Below, in pieces: positions 16,790 to 25,555 of a stretch of 64,000 bases of DNA. The notes beneath the pieces are model-generated. The model was not told where the DNA came from, did not search any database, and saw nothing but the letters and a program-made list of their open reading frames with translations. Positions within the stretch are counted from its first letter, which is position 1. Every line of letters starts with the position of its first letter. The DNA comes from an uncultured Eubacteriales bacterium. Lineage in GTDB: Bacteria; Bacillota; Clostridia; Oscillospirales; Acutalibacteraceae. The translations under genes and the position numbers were made by a program. The stretch lies in the NCBI GenBank assembly GCA_902491475.1, contig CABUHY010000002.1, forward strand, positions 1 to 64,000. The letters run 5' to 3'.

Positions 16790-18733
16790 ATGAAAATTAT
16801 CGACTTGTTGAAAAAAGACGCAATCGCTCTTAATGTTTCTCTCGGGAGTAAGGAAGAAGCGATTGACAAGTTGATTTCCCTGCACGAAAAAGCAGGAAAC
16901 CTTGCAGACAGGGCAGCTTATAAAGAGGCTATCCTTGCAAGAGAGGCTCAGGGCTCGACAGCCATAGGCGAGGGAATTGCCGTTCCGCACGCAAAATCGG
17001 ACAGCGTAAAGGTTCCCGGTCTTTCGGCGATAACGGTTCCGAACGGCGTTGATTACGGCGCACCCGACTCCAAGCCCTCGGATATTCTGTTTATGATTGC
17101 CGCTCCCGTTGACGGCGACCTGCATCTTGAAATTCTCTCCCGCCTTATGGTAATGCTTATGGAGCCCGAATTCTGCACGGCTCTGCGCAACGCAAAATCG
17201 GCAGACGAATTTTTGGATATAATCGACAAAAAGGAAGCTGAAAAATATCCCGAAGAGGCGGCAGAACCCGAAGCAAAGCCCGAGGGTTACAGAATACTTG
17301 CCGTTACGGCTTGTCCGACGGGTATTGCGCACACCTATATGGCGGCGGAAGCGCTTGAAAAGGCGGGTGAAAAGCTTGGTTATCCGCTTAAAGCCGAAAC
17401 GAACGGCTCGGGCGGCGCTAAAAATGTACTCACAAAAAAAGAAATCGAAGAATGTGACGGAATTATCGTTGCCGCAGACAAGAATGTCGAAATGGCACGC
17501 TTCGACGGCAAGCCCGTTGTCAAGACCTCGGTTTCAAACGGAATAAATAAGCCCGAAGAGCTCATCAAAAAAATCGTTGACGGAAAAGCTGCGGTATATC
17601 ACGCAGACGAAAGCGAAAAACAGGCTGTTGACGATGATGAAAAAGAAAGCGGCTGGCACAGAGTTTACAAACACCTTATGAACGGCGTATCGCATATGCT
17701 TCCGTTCGTTGTCGGCGGCGGCGTCCTCATCGCCCTCGGTTTCCTGTTCGACACTGTTGCGGGCAATGCGGATGTCGGCGGAACCTTCGGTTTCACAAAT
17801 CCCGTTGCGGCAATCGTCTTCTGGATAGGTAAAGCGGCGTTTGCACTTATGCTCCCCATCCTTTCGGCTTATATCGCATCGTCCATTGCGGACAGACCCG
17901 GTCTTTTACCCGGTATGGTCGGCGGCGTGTTTGCGGCAAACGGCTACACCTTCAGCTCGCTGATTGAAAACCAAAACCTTGTCGGAGACGACAAAGCGGT
18001 GTCGGGCTTCCTCGGAGCACTGCTCGCAGGTTTTGTTGCAGGCGTTATCGTAAATCTCCTCAAAAAGGCATTTTCTTGGCTTCCGAAATCCATGGACGGA
18101 ATTAAGCCCGTATTTATTTACCCGCTTTTCGGCACGCTCATTATGGGCTTGTTTATGTGCCTTGTAAACCCCGTAATCGGCGTTATCAACACAGGTCTTT
18201 CATCATTCCTCTCGTCGCTCGGCGAAACAAGCAGAATACTTCTTTCAATCGTACTTGCGGCAATGATGGCAACCGATATGGGCGGACCGTTCAACAAGGC
18301 AGCTTATGTTTTCGGCACGGCGGCGATAGCGGACGGCAACACCTGGATTATGGCGGCTGTTATGATAGGCGGTATGGTTCCCCCGATTGCAATCGCACTT
18401 TCGACAACCTTTAACAAGAAAAAATGGACATCGGAAGAAATCAAATCCGGTCCCGTCAACTATCTTATGGGTCTCTGCTTCATTACCGAAGGCGCTATTC
18501 CCTACGCGGCTTCCGACCCGTTGAGAGTTATCCCCTCCTGTATGGTAGGTTCGGCTGTTGCGGGTGCTCTTACCTCGCTGTTCAATGTAGCATGCCCCGC
18601 ACCTCACGGCGGAATATTTACCTTTATAGTCTGCGACCACCCGCTTCTCTATATCGTAGCCCTTATCGCAGGCTCGATAGTCGGAGCGCTGATGCTCGGA
18701 CTTCTTAAAAAGAATCAGCCCGAACAGGCTTAA
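16790..18733 (+). CDS. fruA: PTS fructose transporter, fused EIIA-EIIB-EIIC
   Basis: Imports and phosphorylates fructose at C1. One 647-residue chain: EIIA (1-150) with phospho-His67 in GIAVPHAKS, a Glu/Pro-rich linker (150-165), EIIB (166-265) with phospho-Cys175 in AVTACPTGIAHTYMAA, and EIIC (about 290-640) with some nine membrane segments, including MATDMGGPFNKAAY and the FITEGAIPYAASDP loop. AAGGAGG precedes the ATG. A 63-base spacer with a stem-loop separates it from ptsH. Confidence 0.96.
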   Translation: MKIIDLLKKDAIALNVSLGSKEEAIDKLISLHEKAGNLADRAAYKEAILAREAQGSTAIGEGIAVPHAKSDSVKVPGLSAITVPNGVDYGAPDSKPSDILFMIAAPVDGDLHLEILSRLMVMLMEPEFCTALRNAKSADEFLDIIDKKEAEKYPEEAAEPEAKPEGYRILAVTACPTGIAHTYMAAEALEKAGEKLGYPLKAETNGSGGAKNVLTKKEIEECDGIIVAADKNVEMARFDGKPVVKTSVSNGINKPEELIKKIVDGKAAVYHADESEKQAVDDDEKESGWHRVYKHLMNGVSHMLPFVVGGGVLIALGFLFDTVAGNADVGGTFGFTNPVAAIVFWIGKAAFALMLPILSAYIASSIADRPGLLPGMVGGVFAANGYTFSSLIENQNLVGDDKAVSGFLGALLAGFVAGVIVNLLKKAFSWLPKSMDGIKPVFIYPLFGTLIMGLFMCLVNPVIGVINTGLSSFLSSLGETSRILLSIVLAAMMATDMGGPFNKAAYVFGTAAIADGNTWIMAAVMIGGMVPPIAIALSTTFNKKKWTSEEIKSGPVNYLMGLCFITEGAIPYAASDPLRVIPSCMVGSAVAGALTSLFNVACPAPHGGIFTFIVCDHPLLYIVALIAGSIVGALMLGLLKKNQPEQA

Positions 18734-18743
18734 ACAAAAAATA

Positions 18744-18770
18744 TGCCGAGGGGTGCGATGCTCCTCGGCA
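18744..18770 (+). other. Intercistronic stem-loop between fruA and ptsH
   Basis: TGCCGAGG / CCTCGGCA stem without a following T-run. It is unlikely to stop transcription; it may protect the upstream mRNA end or set the ratio of fruA to ptsHI product. Confidence 0.5.
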
Positions 18771-18796
18771 CGTGCATAAAACAAAGGAGAATTATT

Positions 18797-19063
18797 ATGG
18801 TGCAGAAAACTTTCACAATTACTAACAAAATGGGACTTCATATGCGTCCGGCAAATGTCTTTGTAACGGAAATGTCAAAATTTTCATCTGACATTGAAAT
18901 CATTTTCGGCGGCAAAAAAATCAACGGCAAAAGCATTATGAACATAATGGCAGGCTGTATCAAATGCGGCAGCGAAATTACCGTAGAGTGCAGCGGTGCG
19001 GACGAAAACGAAATGCTCAGAAAAGCCGAGGAGCTTATCACATCGGGTTTCGGCGAAGAATAA
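18797..19063 (+). CDS. ptsH: Phosphocarrier protein HPr
   Basis: General PTS phosphocarrier, 88 residues. His15 in MGLHMRPA accepts phosphate from enzyme I; Ser46 in INGKSIMNIM is the HPr-kinase site of Gram-positive carbon catabolite control. ATG 18797 follows AAAGGAG; an upstream in-frame ATG overlaps the stem-loop and is rejected. It sits in the fructose operon instead of a separate ptsHI locus. Confidence 0.96.
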   Translation: MVQKTFTITNKMGLHMRPANVFVTEMSKFSSDIEIIFGGKKINGKSIMNIMAGCIKCGSEITVECSGADENEMLRKAEELITSGFGEE

Positions 19064-19096
19064 TATCGCTTACGGCTTAAAGAAAGGATGAGTTCA

Positions 19097-20710
19097 ATGC
19101 TTAAAGGAATCGGCGCATCACAGGGCTTCGGAATCGGCAAAGCTGTTGTAATAAAAGATATAAACCTTGACTATTCATCCGTAAAATATACCGATTCGGA
19201 AGATCAGAAAAAGCGTCTGCGTTCGGCGGTTGCCGACTTTTCCGACGAGACAAAAGCGCTTGTTGCGGAGCTTAAAAAGAACGCAGGCGAAAAAGAGGCG
19301 GAGATACTCGAGGGGCATCTCGTTATGCTTGAGGACCCGTTTATGCTCTCGCAAATGGAGGAGGCTGTCGACAACGGCTCTGTCGCTGAAGCGGCGGCGG
19401 ACAGCGTATGCACAATGTTCATTGATATGTTCTCCGGCGTTGACGACGAGCTTACCCGTCAGCGTGCCTCGGATGTAAAGGACATCAGAGACAGCCTTTT
19501 ACGCCTGCTTTTAGGTGTTAAAAGCGTGGACATTTCAGCCGTACCCAAGGGCTCGGTCCTCATTGCCAAAGACTTTACTCCGTCCATGACCTCACAGATA
19601 AACAAGGACAATGTCTCGGCAATCATCACAGAGGTCGGCGGCGTTACGAGCCACAGCGCAATCCTTGCCCGTGCAATGGGTATCCCCGCCGTTTTATCGG
19701 TTGTTAATGCGGTTGAAAAAATTTCGGACGGCGATATGCTTATTGTCGACGGCTTCAAGGGCAAGGTGTTTACCGATCCCACCGAAGCGGAGCTTAAAGA
19801 GTACAGAGACAAGCAAGTCGCATATCTCAAAGAAAAAGAAAGTCTTAATGAGTATTTTTCAAAAGAGACCGTTACAAAATCAGGCGTCAAAAAGCGTGTG
19901 TACGGCAACATCGGCAAGGCGGAGGACGCACAAAATGTTATACAGAACGGCGGCGAGGGCATCGGACTTTTCAGAACCGAATTCCTGTTTATGGACAGAA
20001 CCTCTCTCCCGACCGAGCAGGAGCAGTACGAAGCTTATTCGACCGTCGCAAAGACAATGGATGGCAAAGAAGTCATAATCCGCACCCTCGACATCGGCGG
20101 AGACAAGGCGATAGATTATCTTAAAATCGAGAAAGAGGACAACCCGTTCCTCGGTCACCGTGCGGTAAGATACTGTCTTGACAACCCGAAAATTTTCAAA
20201 ACTCAGCTTCGTGCAATTCTCCGTGCGGCGGTTTTCGGCGACATAAAGGTTATGCTTCCGCTTGTAACAACACTTGACGAGATTCGAAAGACAAAGGCTC
20301 TTATCGAAGAGTGCAAAAGCGAGCTTAAAGACGAGGGGCTCAGGTTTGCCGACATTCCCGTAGGCGTTATGATTGAGACGCCGTCGGCGGCGATAATTTC
20401 CGATTTGCTCGCAAAGGAGGTTGCGTTCTTTTCCATAGGCACAAACGACCTCACGGGCTACACCATGGCGGTGGACAGAGGAAATGCGGCTGTTTCCGAG
20501 CTGTATGACCCGACTCAGCCTGCGGTTCTGCGGCTTATCGAAATGACCGTTAAAAATGCAAAGAAGGCAGGTATACCCGTCGGTATGTGCGGCGAAGCGG
20601 CAGCCGATATACGCCTCATCCCCAAGCTTTGCGAATGGGGTCTCGACGAATTCTCGGTAACCCCGTCCTCAATTTTGCAGACAAGAAAAAATATATGCGA
20701 ATGTGAATAA
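19097..20710 (+). CDS. ptsI: PTS enzyme I (PEP-protein phosphotransferase)
   Basis: Starts the PTS phosphorelay by taking phosphate from PEP and passing it to HPr. About 537 residues. The phospho-His lies in GGVTSHSAILARA (around 186); the PEP-binding barrel shows GIGLFRTEFLFMDR, GVMIETPSAA, IGTNDLTGYTMAVDR and the active-site Cys in VGMCGEAA. ATG 19097 is placed eight bases after AAAGGA; ATG 19088 lies on the ribosome site itself. The operon's terminator follows at 20753-20796. Confidence 0.96.
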   Translation: MLKGIGASQGFGIGKAVVIKDINLDYSSVKYTDSEDQKKRLRSAVADFSDETKALVAELKKNAGEKEAEILEGHLVMLEDPFMLSQMEEAVDNGSVAEAAADSVCTMFIDMFSGVDDELTRQRASDVKDIRDSLLRLLLGVKSVDISAVPKGSVLIAKDFTPSMTSQINKDNVSAIITEVGGVTSHSAILARAMGIPAVLSVVNAVEKISDGDMLIVDGFKGKVFTDPTEAELKEYRDKQVAYLKEKESLNEYFSKETVTKSGVKKRVYGNIGKAEDAQNVIQNGGEGIGLFRTEFLFMDRTSLPTEQEQYEAYSTVAKTMDGKEVIIRTLDIGGDKAIDYLKIEKEDNPFLGHRAVRYCLDNPKIFKTQLRAILRAAVFGDIKVMLPLVTTLDEIRKTKALIEECKSELKDEGLRFADIPVGVMIETPSAAIISDLLAKEVAFFSIGTNDLTGYTMAVDRGNAAVSELYDPTQPAVLRLIEMTVKNAKKAGIPVGMCGEAAADIRLIPKLCEWGLDEFSVTPSSILQTRKNICECE

Positions 20711-22290
20711 TGCCGAAAGTGCAGGTTTTATTTCCGATAACTATATACGCTCCGCGCAAAATCAACCGTGAGTTGATTTTGCGCGGAATTTTTTTATATT
20801 TTTACTTTATAGTTGATGTTTCATGTGGTAATATAAAAGGAAAAGGGGTTGATTTTACGGAAAAGTTTCGCTCGCAGGCAATAAAAGAACTCAGGTTGAA
20901 AACAGGAATGACCCAAAAGGAGCTGAGCAAAAGGCTCGGTATAAGCAACCGTGCGGTTTCAAAATGGGAAAACGGTCTTTCCCAGCCGTCCGCCTTGCAT
21001 ATTTTCAAATTGTCGGAGATTTTCAATGTTCCGATGAACTCTTTTTACGAGCACGCTCACACCGTATCCGTAAAGCCTACCGCTTCGGGTATGCTTTCGG
21101 TTACCGATATATATAAAATCGGCAGAGGTCCGTCGAGCTCGCACACAATCGGACCCGAAAAAGCCTGTGAGATTTTTAAGTCGAGAAACAGACAAGCCGA
21201 TTATTTCAAAGCCGTGCTTTACGGCTCGCTTGCAAAGACGGGCAAGGGACACGGAACCGACACCGTAATACGCAAGACTCTCTCTCCCGTAAAATGCGAT
21301 GTGGAATTTGACTTTACCCGTGAGGATCTTCCCCACCCCAACACAATGCTCTTGTCGGCATACAGGGACGGTCGGGAAATAAGCTCCGTTCGGGTTTTCA
21401 GCGTAGGCGGCGGAGATATTGTTTTTGAGGGCGAAGAGGCGTCGGCAAAAGATACGGTTTACCGTCACACCAAATTCAACGAAATAGCCGAATACTGCCG
21501 TGACAGGCAAATAAGGCTGTGGGAATATGTCGAGGAAAACGAAGCCGACGGCTTTGAGGACTATATGAAAAAGGTGTGGGAGGCTATGAAGCGTTCCATA
21601 CACAACGGACTGAACGACGAGGGAATTCTGCCCGGCGGACTGAACATTCAGAAAAAAGCAAAGGCTCTCTATAACAGTCAGCATATAGACGAAAAGGCCG
21701 AAACAAAGGAAAACAGAATTGTCTGCTCCTATGCTTTTGCGGTCGGCGAGCAGAACGCCTCGGGCGAGACTATCGTTACCGCTCCGACCTGCGGTGCTGC
21801 GGGCGTTGTACCTGCGGTTTTATACTATCAGCAAAGGAAAAACGGCTTCGGCGACGCACAGATAATAAAAGCGCTTATGACCGCGGGGCTTATCGGAAAT
21901 CTTATCAAGACCAACGCCTCGATTTCGGGTGCGGAGTGCGGCTGTCAGGCTGAAATCGGCAGTGCCTGCGCCATGGCTGCAGCGGCTCTGTCGGAGCTGT
22001 TCGAGTTAAGTATTGACAAAACCGAATATGCTGCCGAAATCGCAATCGAGCACCATCTCGGTCTTACCTGCGACCCGATTTGCGGCCTTGTTCAAATCCC
22101 CTGCATTGAACGCAATGCGGTTGCCGCCATGCGGGCGATAAACGCCGTAAACCTTGCCAACTTCCTTTGGAATACAAGAAAAATCTCTCTCGACAATGTA
22201 ATTCAGGCAATGAAAGAAACAGGACTTGACCTGTCATCGGAATATAAGGAAACCTCCGAGGCGGGACTCGCAAAAATCAAACTCAAATAA
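20710..22290 (+). CDS. sdaA: L-serine dehydratase (beta-alpha fusion) with N-terminal XRE helix-turn-helix
   Basis: Deaminates serine to pyruvate and ammonia using a [4Fe-4S] cluster. Parts in order: XRE-type HTH (IKELRLKTGMTQKELSKRLG and the NRAVSKWENGLSQPS recognition helix), the SDH beta domain (GRGPSSSHTIGPEKA), and the SDH alpha domain (TAPTCGAAGVVPA, SGAECGCQAEIGSACAM, and CDPICGLVQIPCIERN holding cluster cysteines). The start is unclear. The open frame begins at ATG 20710, overlapping the ptsI stop, but then runs through the ptsI terminator. The good ribosome site AAAAGG at 20837-20840 is followed only by GTT (20848) at proper distance. The enzyme part is complete. Confidence 0.9.
   Translation: MPKVQVLFPITIYAPRKINRELILRGIFLYFYFIVDVSCGNIKGKGVDFTEKFRSQAIKELRLKTGMTQKELSKRLGISNRAVSKWENGLSQPSALHIFKLSEIFNVPMNSFYEHAHTVSVKPTASGMLSVTDIYKIGRGPSSSHTIGPEKACEIFKSRNRQADYFKAVLYGSLAKTGKGHGTDTVIRKTLSPVKCDVEFDFTREDLPHPNTMLLSAYRDGREISSVRVFSVGGGDIVFEGEEASAKDTVYRHTKFNEIAEYCRDRQIRLWEYVEENEADGFEDYMKKVWEAMKRSIHNGLNDEGILPGGLNIQKKAKALYNSQHIDEKAETKENRIVCSYAFAVGEQNASGETIVTAPTCGAAGVVPAVLYYQQRKNGFGDAQIIKALMTAGLIGNLIKTNASISGAECGCQAEIGSACAMAAAALSELFELSIDKTEYAAEIAIEHHLGLTCDPICGLVQIPCIERNAVAAMRAINAVNLANFLWNTRKISLDNVIQAMKETGLDLSSEYKETSEAGLAKIKLK
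20751..20797 (+). terminator. Terminator of the fructose PTS operon
   Basis: A 15-bp perfect stem (TCCGCGCAAAATCAA and its complement), 7-nt loop, then ATTTTTTTA. It lies inside the 5' part of the open frame of the next gene, which argues that the true serine dehydratase start is downstream of it. Confidence 0.88.
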
Positions 22291-22431
22291 GCAATATCGG
22301 TGTTTGCGTCGGTTTTTGCGGATTTTTCTGAAATTTTTTCTATTATTTTACAGTTGTTCATTACAAGTTCATTATTGTACTGTATAATCGGTCTCATATT
22401 GATATAAAATCCGAATAAGAGAGGTGACCCC

Positions 22432-23970
22432 ATGGCAGATCGCCGTCTTAAACACAAATATGCCCTGATTACAGAAAAGCTTTCCGAATCGGCAAAGAGC
22501 GTGTTACCCATTGTAGCCGTTGTTATTGCCCTTTCGCTTACAATAGCGCCCATACCGACAGACCTGATGCTGAGTTTTCTTCTCGGCACACTGTTTCTGG
22601 TCATCGGTATGGGGCTTTTTTCTCTCGGTGCAGAGATGTCAATGACGCCGATAGGAAGCAAAATCGGAACCTCGCTTACGGCTACCAAAAATCTGCCGTT
22701 GATTTTGCTTGTCAGCTTCGCCTTAGGCTTTGCGGTAACCGTTGCCGAGCCCGATTTACAGGTGCTTGCCCAAACCGTTCCGCATATTCCGAACAAGGTT
22801 TTGATTGTAACCGTCGGTGCGGGTGTAGGTTTCTTCCTTGCGCTTTGTATGCTCAGAATTCTTACGGGCGCAAAACTGAGATGGTTTTTAATTGTCTGCT
22901 ATGCCGTCGTGTTCGCTCTTGCGGCTTTTACCGACAGAGATTTTCTCGGTATCGCCTTTGACTCGGGCGGCGTTACCACGGGCCCCATGACCGTTCCGTT
23001 TATTCTTGCTTTCGGCGTAGGCGTCGCACATTCCCGAAGCGACAGAGATGCGGAGGCGGACAGCTTCGGTCTTGTTGCGCTGTGCTCGATAGGTCCTATT
23101 CTTTCCGTTCTGCTGCTCGGTCTGTTCAGTTCGGGAGCCGATGCAACGGCGGAGATTTCGACAGCCGTATATGACAGCACGGTTCACATAGGCAAAACCT
23201 ATTTGTCGGCTGTTCCGCACTACTTCTCGGAGGTCGCACTCGCTTTAATGCCGATTTTCGTCATATTTTTACTGTTTCAGTTTTTCTCCCTCCGACTTTC
23301 AAAACGGAAATTTGCTAAAATAACAATCGGAATACTCTACACATATATCGGGCTTGTTCTGTTCCTTACGGGTGTAAATGTCGGCTTTTCCTCACTCGGA
23401 GCGGTTCTCGGGGTTACGCTCGGCGAGGGCAGATACAAATATCTTGTTATACCCATTGCCGCATTGCTCGGCTGGTTTGTGATTTCCGCAGAGCCTGCCG
23501 TAGCCGTACTCGAAAAGCAGATAGAAGAGGTCAGCGCAGGCGCAATATCCGGCAAGAGCATAAAACTCGGACTTTCCGTGGCGATTTCGGCTGCAATGGC
23601 AATTTCGGCACTTCGGGTTATAACGGGAATTTCGCTTATGTGGTTCCTCGTTCCGGGATATGTGATTTCCCTCGTGCTCTCGTTCTTTGTTCCCGACATT
23701 TACACGGCTATCGCCTTTGACTCCGGCGGCGTAGCCTCGGGTCCTATGACGGCGACATTTATGCTTCAGTTTATAATCGGAATATGCCACGCTTTCGGCG
23801 GCAATGTTCTGCGTGACGCTTTCGGTCTTGTGGCGCTTGTTGCAATGATGCCGCTGCTTACGATACAGGCTATCGGCTTTATTTCGGAGCGCAAAAGAAA
23901 AGACGAAGCAACATCCGTTTCGGAGGTCTACGACGACCTTGATATTGTCGAATTCTGGGAGGAGGCTTGA
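22432..23970 (+). CDS. DUF1538 membrane protein (putative permease)
   Basis: 512-residue integral membrane protein with about twelve segments. It is built from two homologous halves: the block AFDSGGVTTGPMT (around residue 180) recurs as AFDSGGVASGPMT (around 435), each followed by a GLVAL segment. This inverted- or direct-repeat design is typical of transporters, and DUF1538 is so described, but the substrate is unknown. It lies three bases ahead of a P-II-like gene, a partner commonly seen with DUF1538, suggesting nitrogen- or energy-sensing control of transport. Confidence 0.9.
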   Translation: MADRRLKHKYALITEKLSESAKSVLPIVAVVIALSLTIAPIPTDLMLSFLLGTLFLVIGMGLFSLGAEMSMTPIGSKIGTSLTATKNLPLILLVSFALGFAVTVAEPDLQVLAQTVPHIPNKVLIVTVGAGVGFFLALCMLRILTGAKLRWFLIVCYAVVFALAAFTDRDFLGIAFDSGGVTTGPMTVPFILAFGVGVAHSRSDRDAEADSFGLVALCSIGPILSVLLLGLFSSGADATAEISTAVYDSTVHIGKTYLSAVPHYFSEVALALMPIFVIFLLFQFFSLRLSKRKFAKITIGILYTYIGLVLFLTGVNVGFSSLGAVLGVTLGEGRYKYLVIPIAALLGWFVISAEPAVAVLEKQIEEVSAGAISGKSIKLGLSVAISAAMAISALRVITGISLMWFLVPGYVISLVLSFFVPDIYTAIAFDSGGVASGPMTATFMLQFIIGICHAFGGNVLRDAFGLVALVAMMPLLTIQAIGFISERKRKDEATSVSEVYDDLDIVEFWEEA

Positions 23971-23973
23971 AAT

Positions 23974-24636
23974 GTGGAATATATAATATCGGTAGTTTCC
24001 CCGGACGATATAAAAGAGCTTGTCCGTATTCACAAGGAGCAGGAGGTTCCGATTTTCCTGACCGTATTCGGGCACGGAACAGCCATGCAAAGTATGCTTG
24101 ACCTGTTGGGCATAGACTCGAACGAACGGCGTATCGTAATAGCCGTTGCAAACTCCGAAAAATCCGAAAAGCTGATAAAAGAAATCAAGCGGCGCCTTTA
24201 TATAGGCGTACCCGGACACGGAATTACAGTTTCCGTGCCGATAAAAAGTATAGGCGGTGGAAAAAGCATGAGTATTTTAACACAGGGCGAAATGCCGAAA
24301 AAAGAGCCCCCGAAAATAAGCGCAAACTATGAACTGATAGTTGCCGTTGCAAACGAGGGCAGGACGGATAAGGTTATGAATGCCGCAAGAGCCGCAGGAG
24401 CGGCAGGCGGAACGGTAATACACGGAAAAGGCACAGCCTCGGAGGAGGCGGCGCACTTCCTCAATATCTCGATAGCAAGCGAAAAAGAAATGATTTTCAT
24501 TGTCGCACGGAAAGAGCAAAAAGCAGAAATAATGCGTTCCGTTTTGGAAAAGGCAGGTCCGAGCTCCGATGTGGGAACGGTTCTGTTCTCCCTGCCCGTA
24601 ACCTCGGCAGAGGGTTTCGGAATATTTGAGGATTAA
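23974..24636 (+). CDS. Tandem P-II-like signalling protein
   Basis: 220 residues, apparently two P-II-type ferredoxin-like domains in one chain (about 1-100 and 108-220). The second has the P-II-like AARAAGAAGGTVIHGKG loop and the FIVARKEQKAEIMRSVLEKAG end; the first has lost much of that loop (RIHKEQEVPIFLTVFGHGTA). The start is GTG 23974 after GGGAGGAGG. No Tyr-containing uridylylation T-loop was seen. It is probably the regulator of the DUF1538 protein immediately upstream; the ligand is unknown. Confidence 0.85.
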   Translation: MEYIISVVSPDDIKELVRIHKEQEVPIFLTVFGHGTAMQSMLDLLGIDSNERRIVIAVANSEKSEKLIKEIKRRLYIGVPGHGITVSVPIKSIGGGKSMSILTQGEMPKKEPPKISANYELIVAVANEGRTDKVMNAARAAGAAGGTVIHGKGTASEEAAHFLNISIASEKEMIFIVARKEQKAEIMRSVLEKAGPSSDVGTVLFSLPVTSAEGFGIFED

Positions 24637-24640
24637 AACA

Positions 24641-24683
24641 AAAACTCGGCTGTAAAATTTACATTTACAGCCGAGTTTTTTAG
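24641..24683. terminator. Bidirectional terminator
   Basis: A 16-bp stem (AAAACTCGGCTGTAAA and complement) with A-rich and T-rich flanks, between the plus-strand P-II-like gene and the minus-strand coiled-coil gene. Confidence 0.85.
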
Positions 24684-24689
24684 CGGAAT

Positions 24690-24992
24690 TTAATCCTCAA
24701 TATCGTCTATTTTGTCTTCAAACTCTTCTATCTTTTGGCGAAGTTTGTCGCATTTTTCTTCCCACGCTTCGTACTCTTCCGAGGCTTCATCATCGGGACA
24801 CTTATCTTCAAGCTCGTCGAGTTCCTTTTCTATCCTCTCAAGCTCATCCTCCAAGCGGTCACGAAGAATATTTTCCTCTTTATCAATGCTGATTTTGTGC
24901 TCAAGCTTTCCGTTTTTTCTTTCAAACGAAATCTCGATATTTTTCTTGGCATCTAAAAAAGCCTTACGCAACTCAAATGTTATTTTCATCAT
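24690..24992 (-). CDS. Acidic coiled-coil protein, unknown
   Basis: 100 residues, no family recognised. After a short beta-like start (MMKITFELRKAF) most of it (40-100) is one highly charged helix with heptad leucines/isoleucines, Glu- and Asp-rich, ending EEFEDKIDDIED. Good ribosome site (AGGAG) before ATG ATG. Monocistronic; the context gives no function. Confidence 0.75.
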   Translation of the reverse strand: MMKITFELRKAFLDAKKNIEISFERKNGKLEHKISIDKEENILRDRLEDELERIEKELDELEDKCPDDEASEEYEAWEEKCDKLRQKIEEFEDKIDDIED

Positions 24993-25377
24993 TTAACACT
25001 CCTTTTTATATTTGTAATTTAATTATACGCCTCTCAAAGTACCATTAAATGGACTTTTGCAATATGTTATGATAAAATTTACGCTTTGCGTTATCTGAAA
25101 TTGTGAGATATATACCGAGTTAAGTCTTAATAATATATCCTGCTGTTGCCGAATGTGAAAGAAAATTCATCATTATTCGCAGCAGTGTATCAAAATTCCG
25201 TTTATGAAGCGTTGCTGCGCAACATGAAACGCTCACTTATCGCTCGCATGAAGCAAAGCGCACTTTCATTTTTGAACACAAATACATTTTTCATGGTGCT
25301 TAAAAGCACCGCTTCGCTTTTCATGCACAGTTAGGTGCGCTTCATTAAAAAAGCCAAGTCTTTCGACTTGGCTTTTT
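24993..25377. other. Non-coding spacer with A/T-rich and hairpin sequence
   Basis: No gene is supported. It holds a promoter-side AT-rich part, a series of short imperfect repeats (GAAGCG, GCTC, AAAGCGC), and at 25351-25376 a strong hairpin (AAGCCAAGTC / GACTTGGCTT with T tails) that acts as terminator for leftward transcripts of the tRNA array. Confidence 0.5.
25351..25377 (-). terminator. Terminator after the distal tRNA-Arg copy
   Basis: Minus strand: AAAGCCAAGTC, GAAA-type loop, GACTTGGCTTTTTT, right after the CCA end of the outermost tRNA 3' half. Confidence 0.75.
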
Positions 25378-25514
25378 TGGCACCCCCTGCGAGAATCGAA
25401 CTCACAACTAACCCTTAGGAGGGGTTTATTATTACGAACAAAGCGAGTAACAACGAGCTTGTGAGTAACAAGGTTCTGAACGCTTCAGCGTTCAGGTTCT
25501 TATATCCATTTAAC
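25378..25514 (-). pseudogene. tRNA-Arg(CCU) pseudogene interrupted by a 68-bp insert
   Basis: The 3' part of a tRNA (25378-25432: CCA, acceptor, T arm, anticodon arm with CCT) is intact. It is followed by the 68-bp insert (25433-25500) at the junction of D stem and anticodon stem. Beyond it only the D-arm text (25501-25514) remains; the 5' acceptor strand GCCTCCT has been replaced by unrelated sequence. It cannot fold as a normal tRNA. Confidence 0.75.
25433..25500. repeat. 68-bp insertion repeat, copy 1
   Basis: Begins TACGAACAAAGCGAG and ends GTTCAGGTTCT; contains an 8-bp hairpin (CTGAACGC/GCGTTCAG) and a second weaker one. The flanks share TAT, consistent with a 3-bp target duplication when compared with the uninterrupted tRNA copies. 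Copy 1 differs from copies 2 and 3 at two positions. Confidence 0.7.
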
Positions 25515-25529
25515 GGATAAAGTACAAAA

Positions 25530-25553
25530 AAAGAACTGCCGATTGGCAGTCCT
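25530..25553 (-). terminator. Terminator after tRNA-Arg copy 1
   Basis: Minus strand: GGACTGCC, short loop, GGCAGTTC followed by TTTTTTT. An identical terminator follows copy 2 at 25801-25824. Confidence 0.75.
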
Positions 25554-25555
25554 TT

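Noticed and set aside
20815..20832. parS-like text TGTTTCATGTGGTAAT upstream of the serine dehydratase
   Set aside because: Several mismatches to the palindrome and symmetry lost; the perfect site at 63408-63423 shows what a real one looks like here.
25378..25514. tRNA with an intron
   Set aside because: The 68-bp insert lies outside the anticodon loop, lacks group I features, and this copy has lost its 5' acceptor strand, so a pseudogene is the simpler reading.
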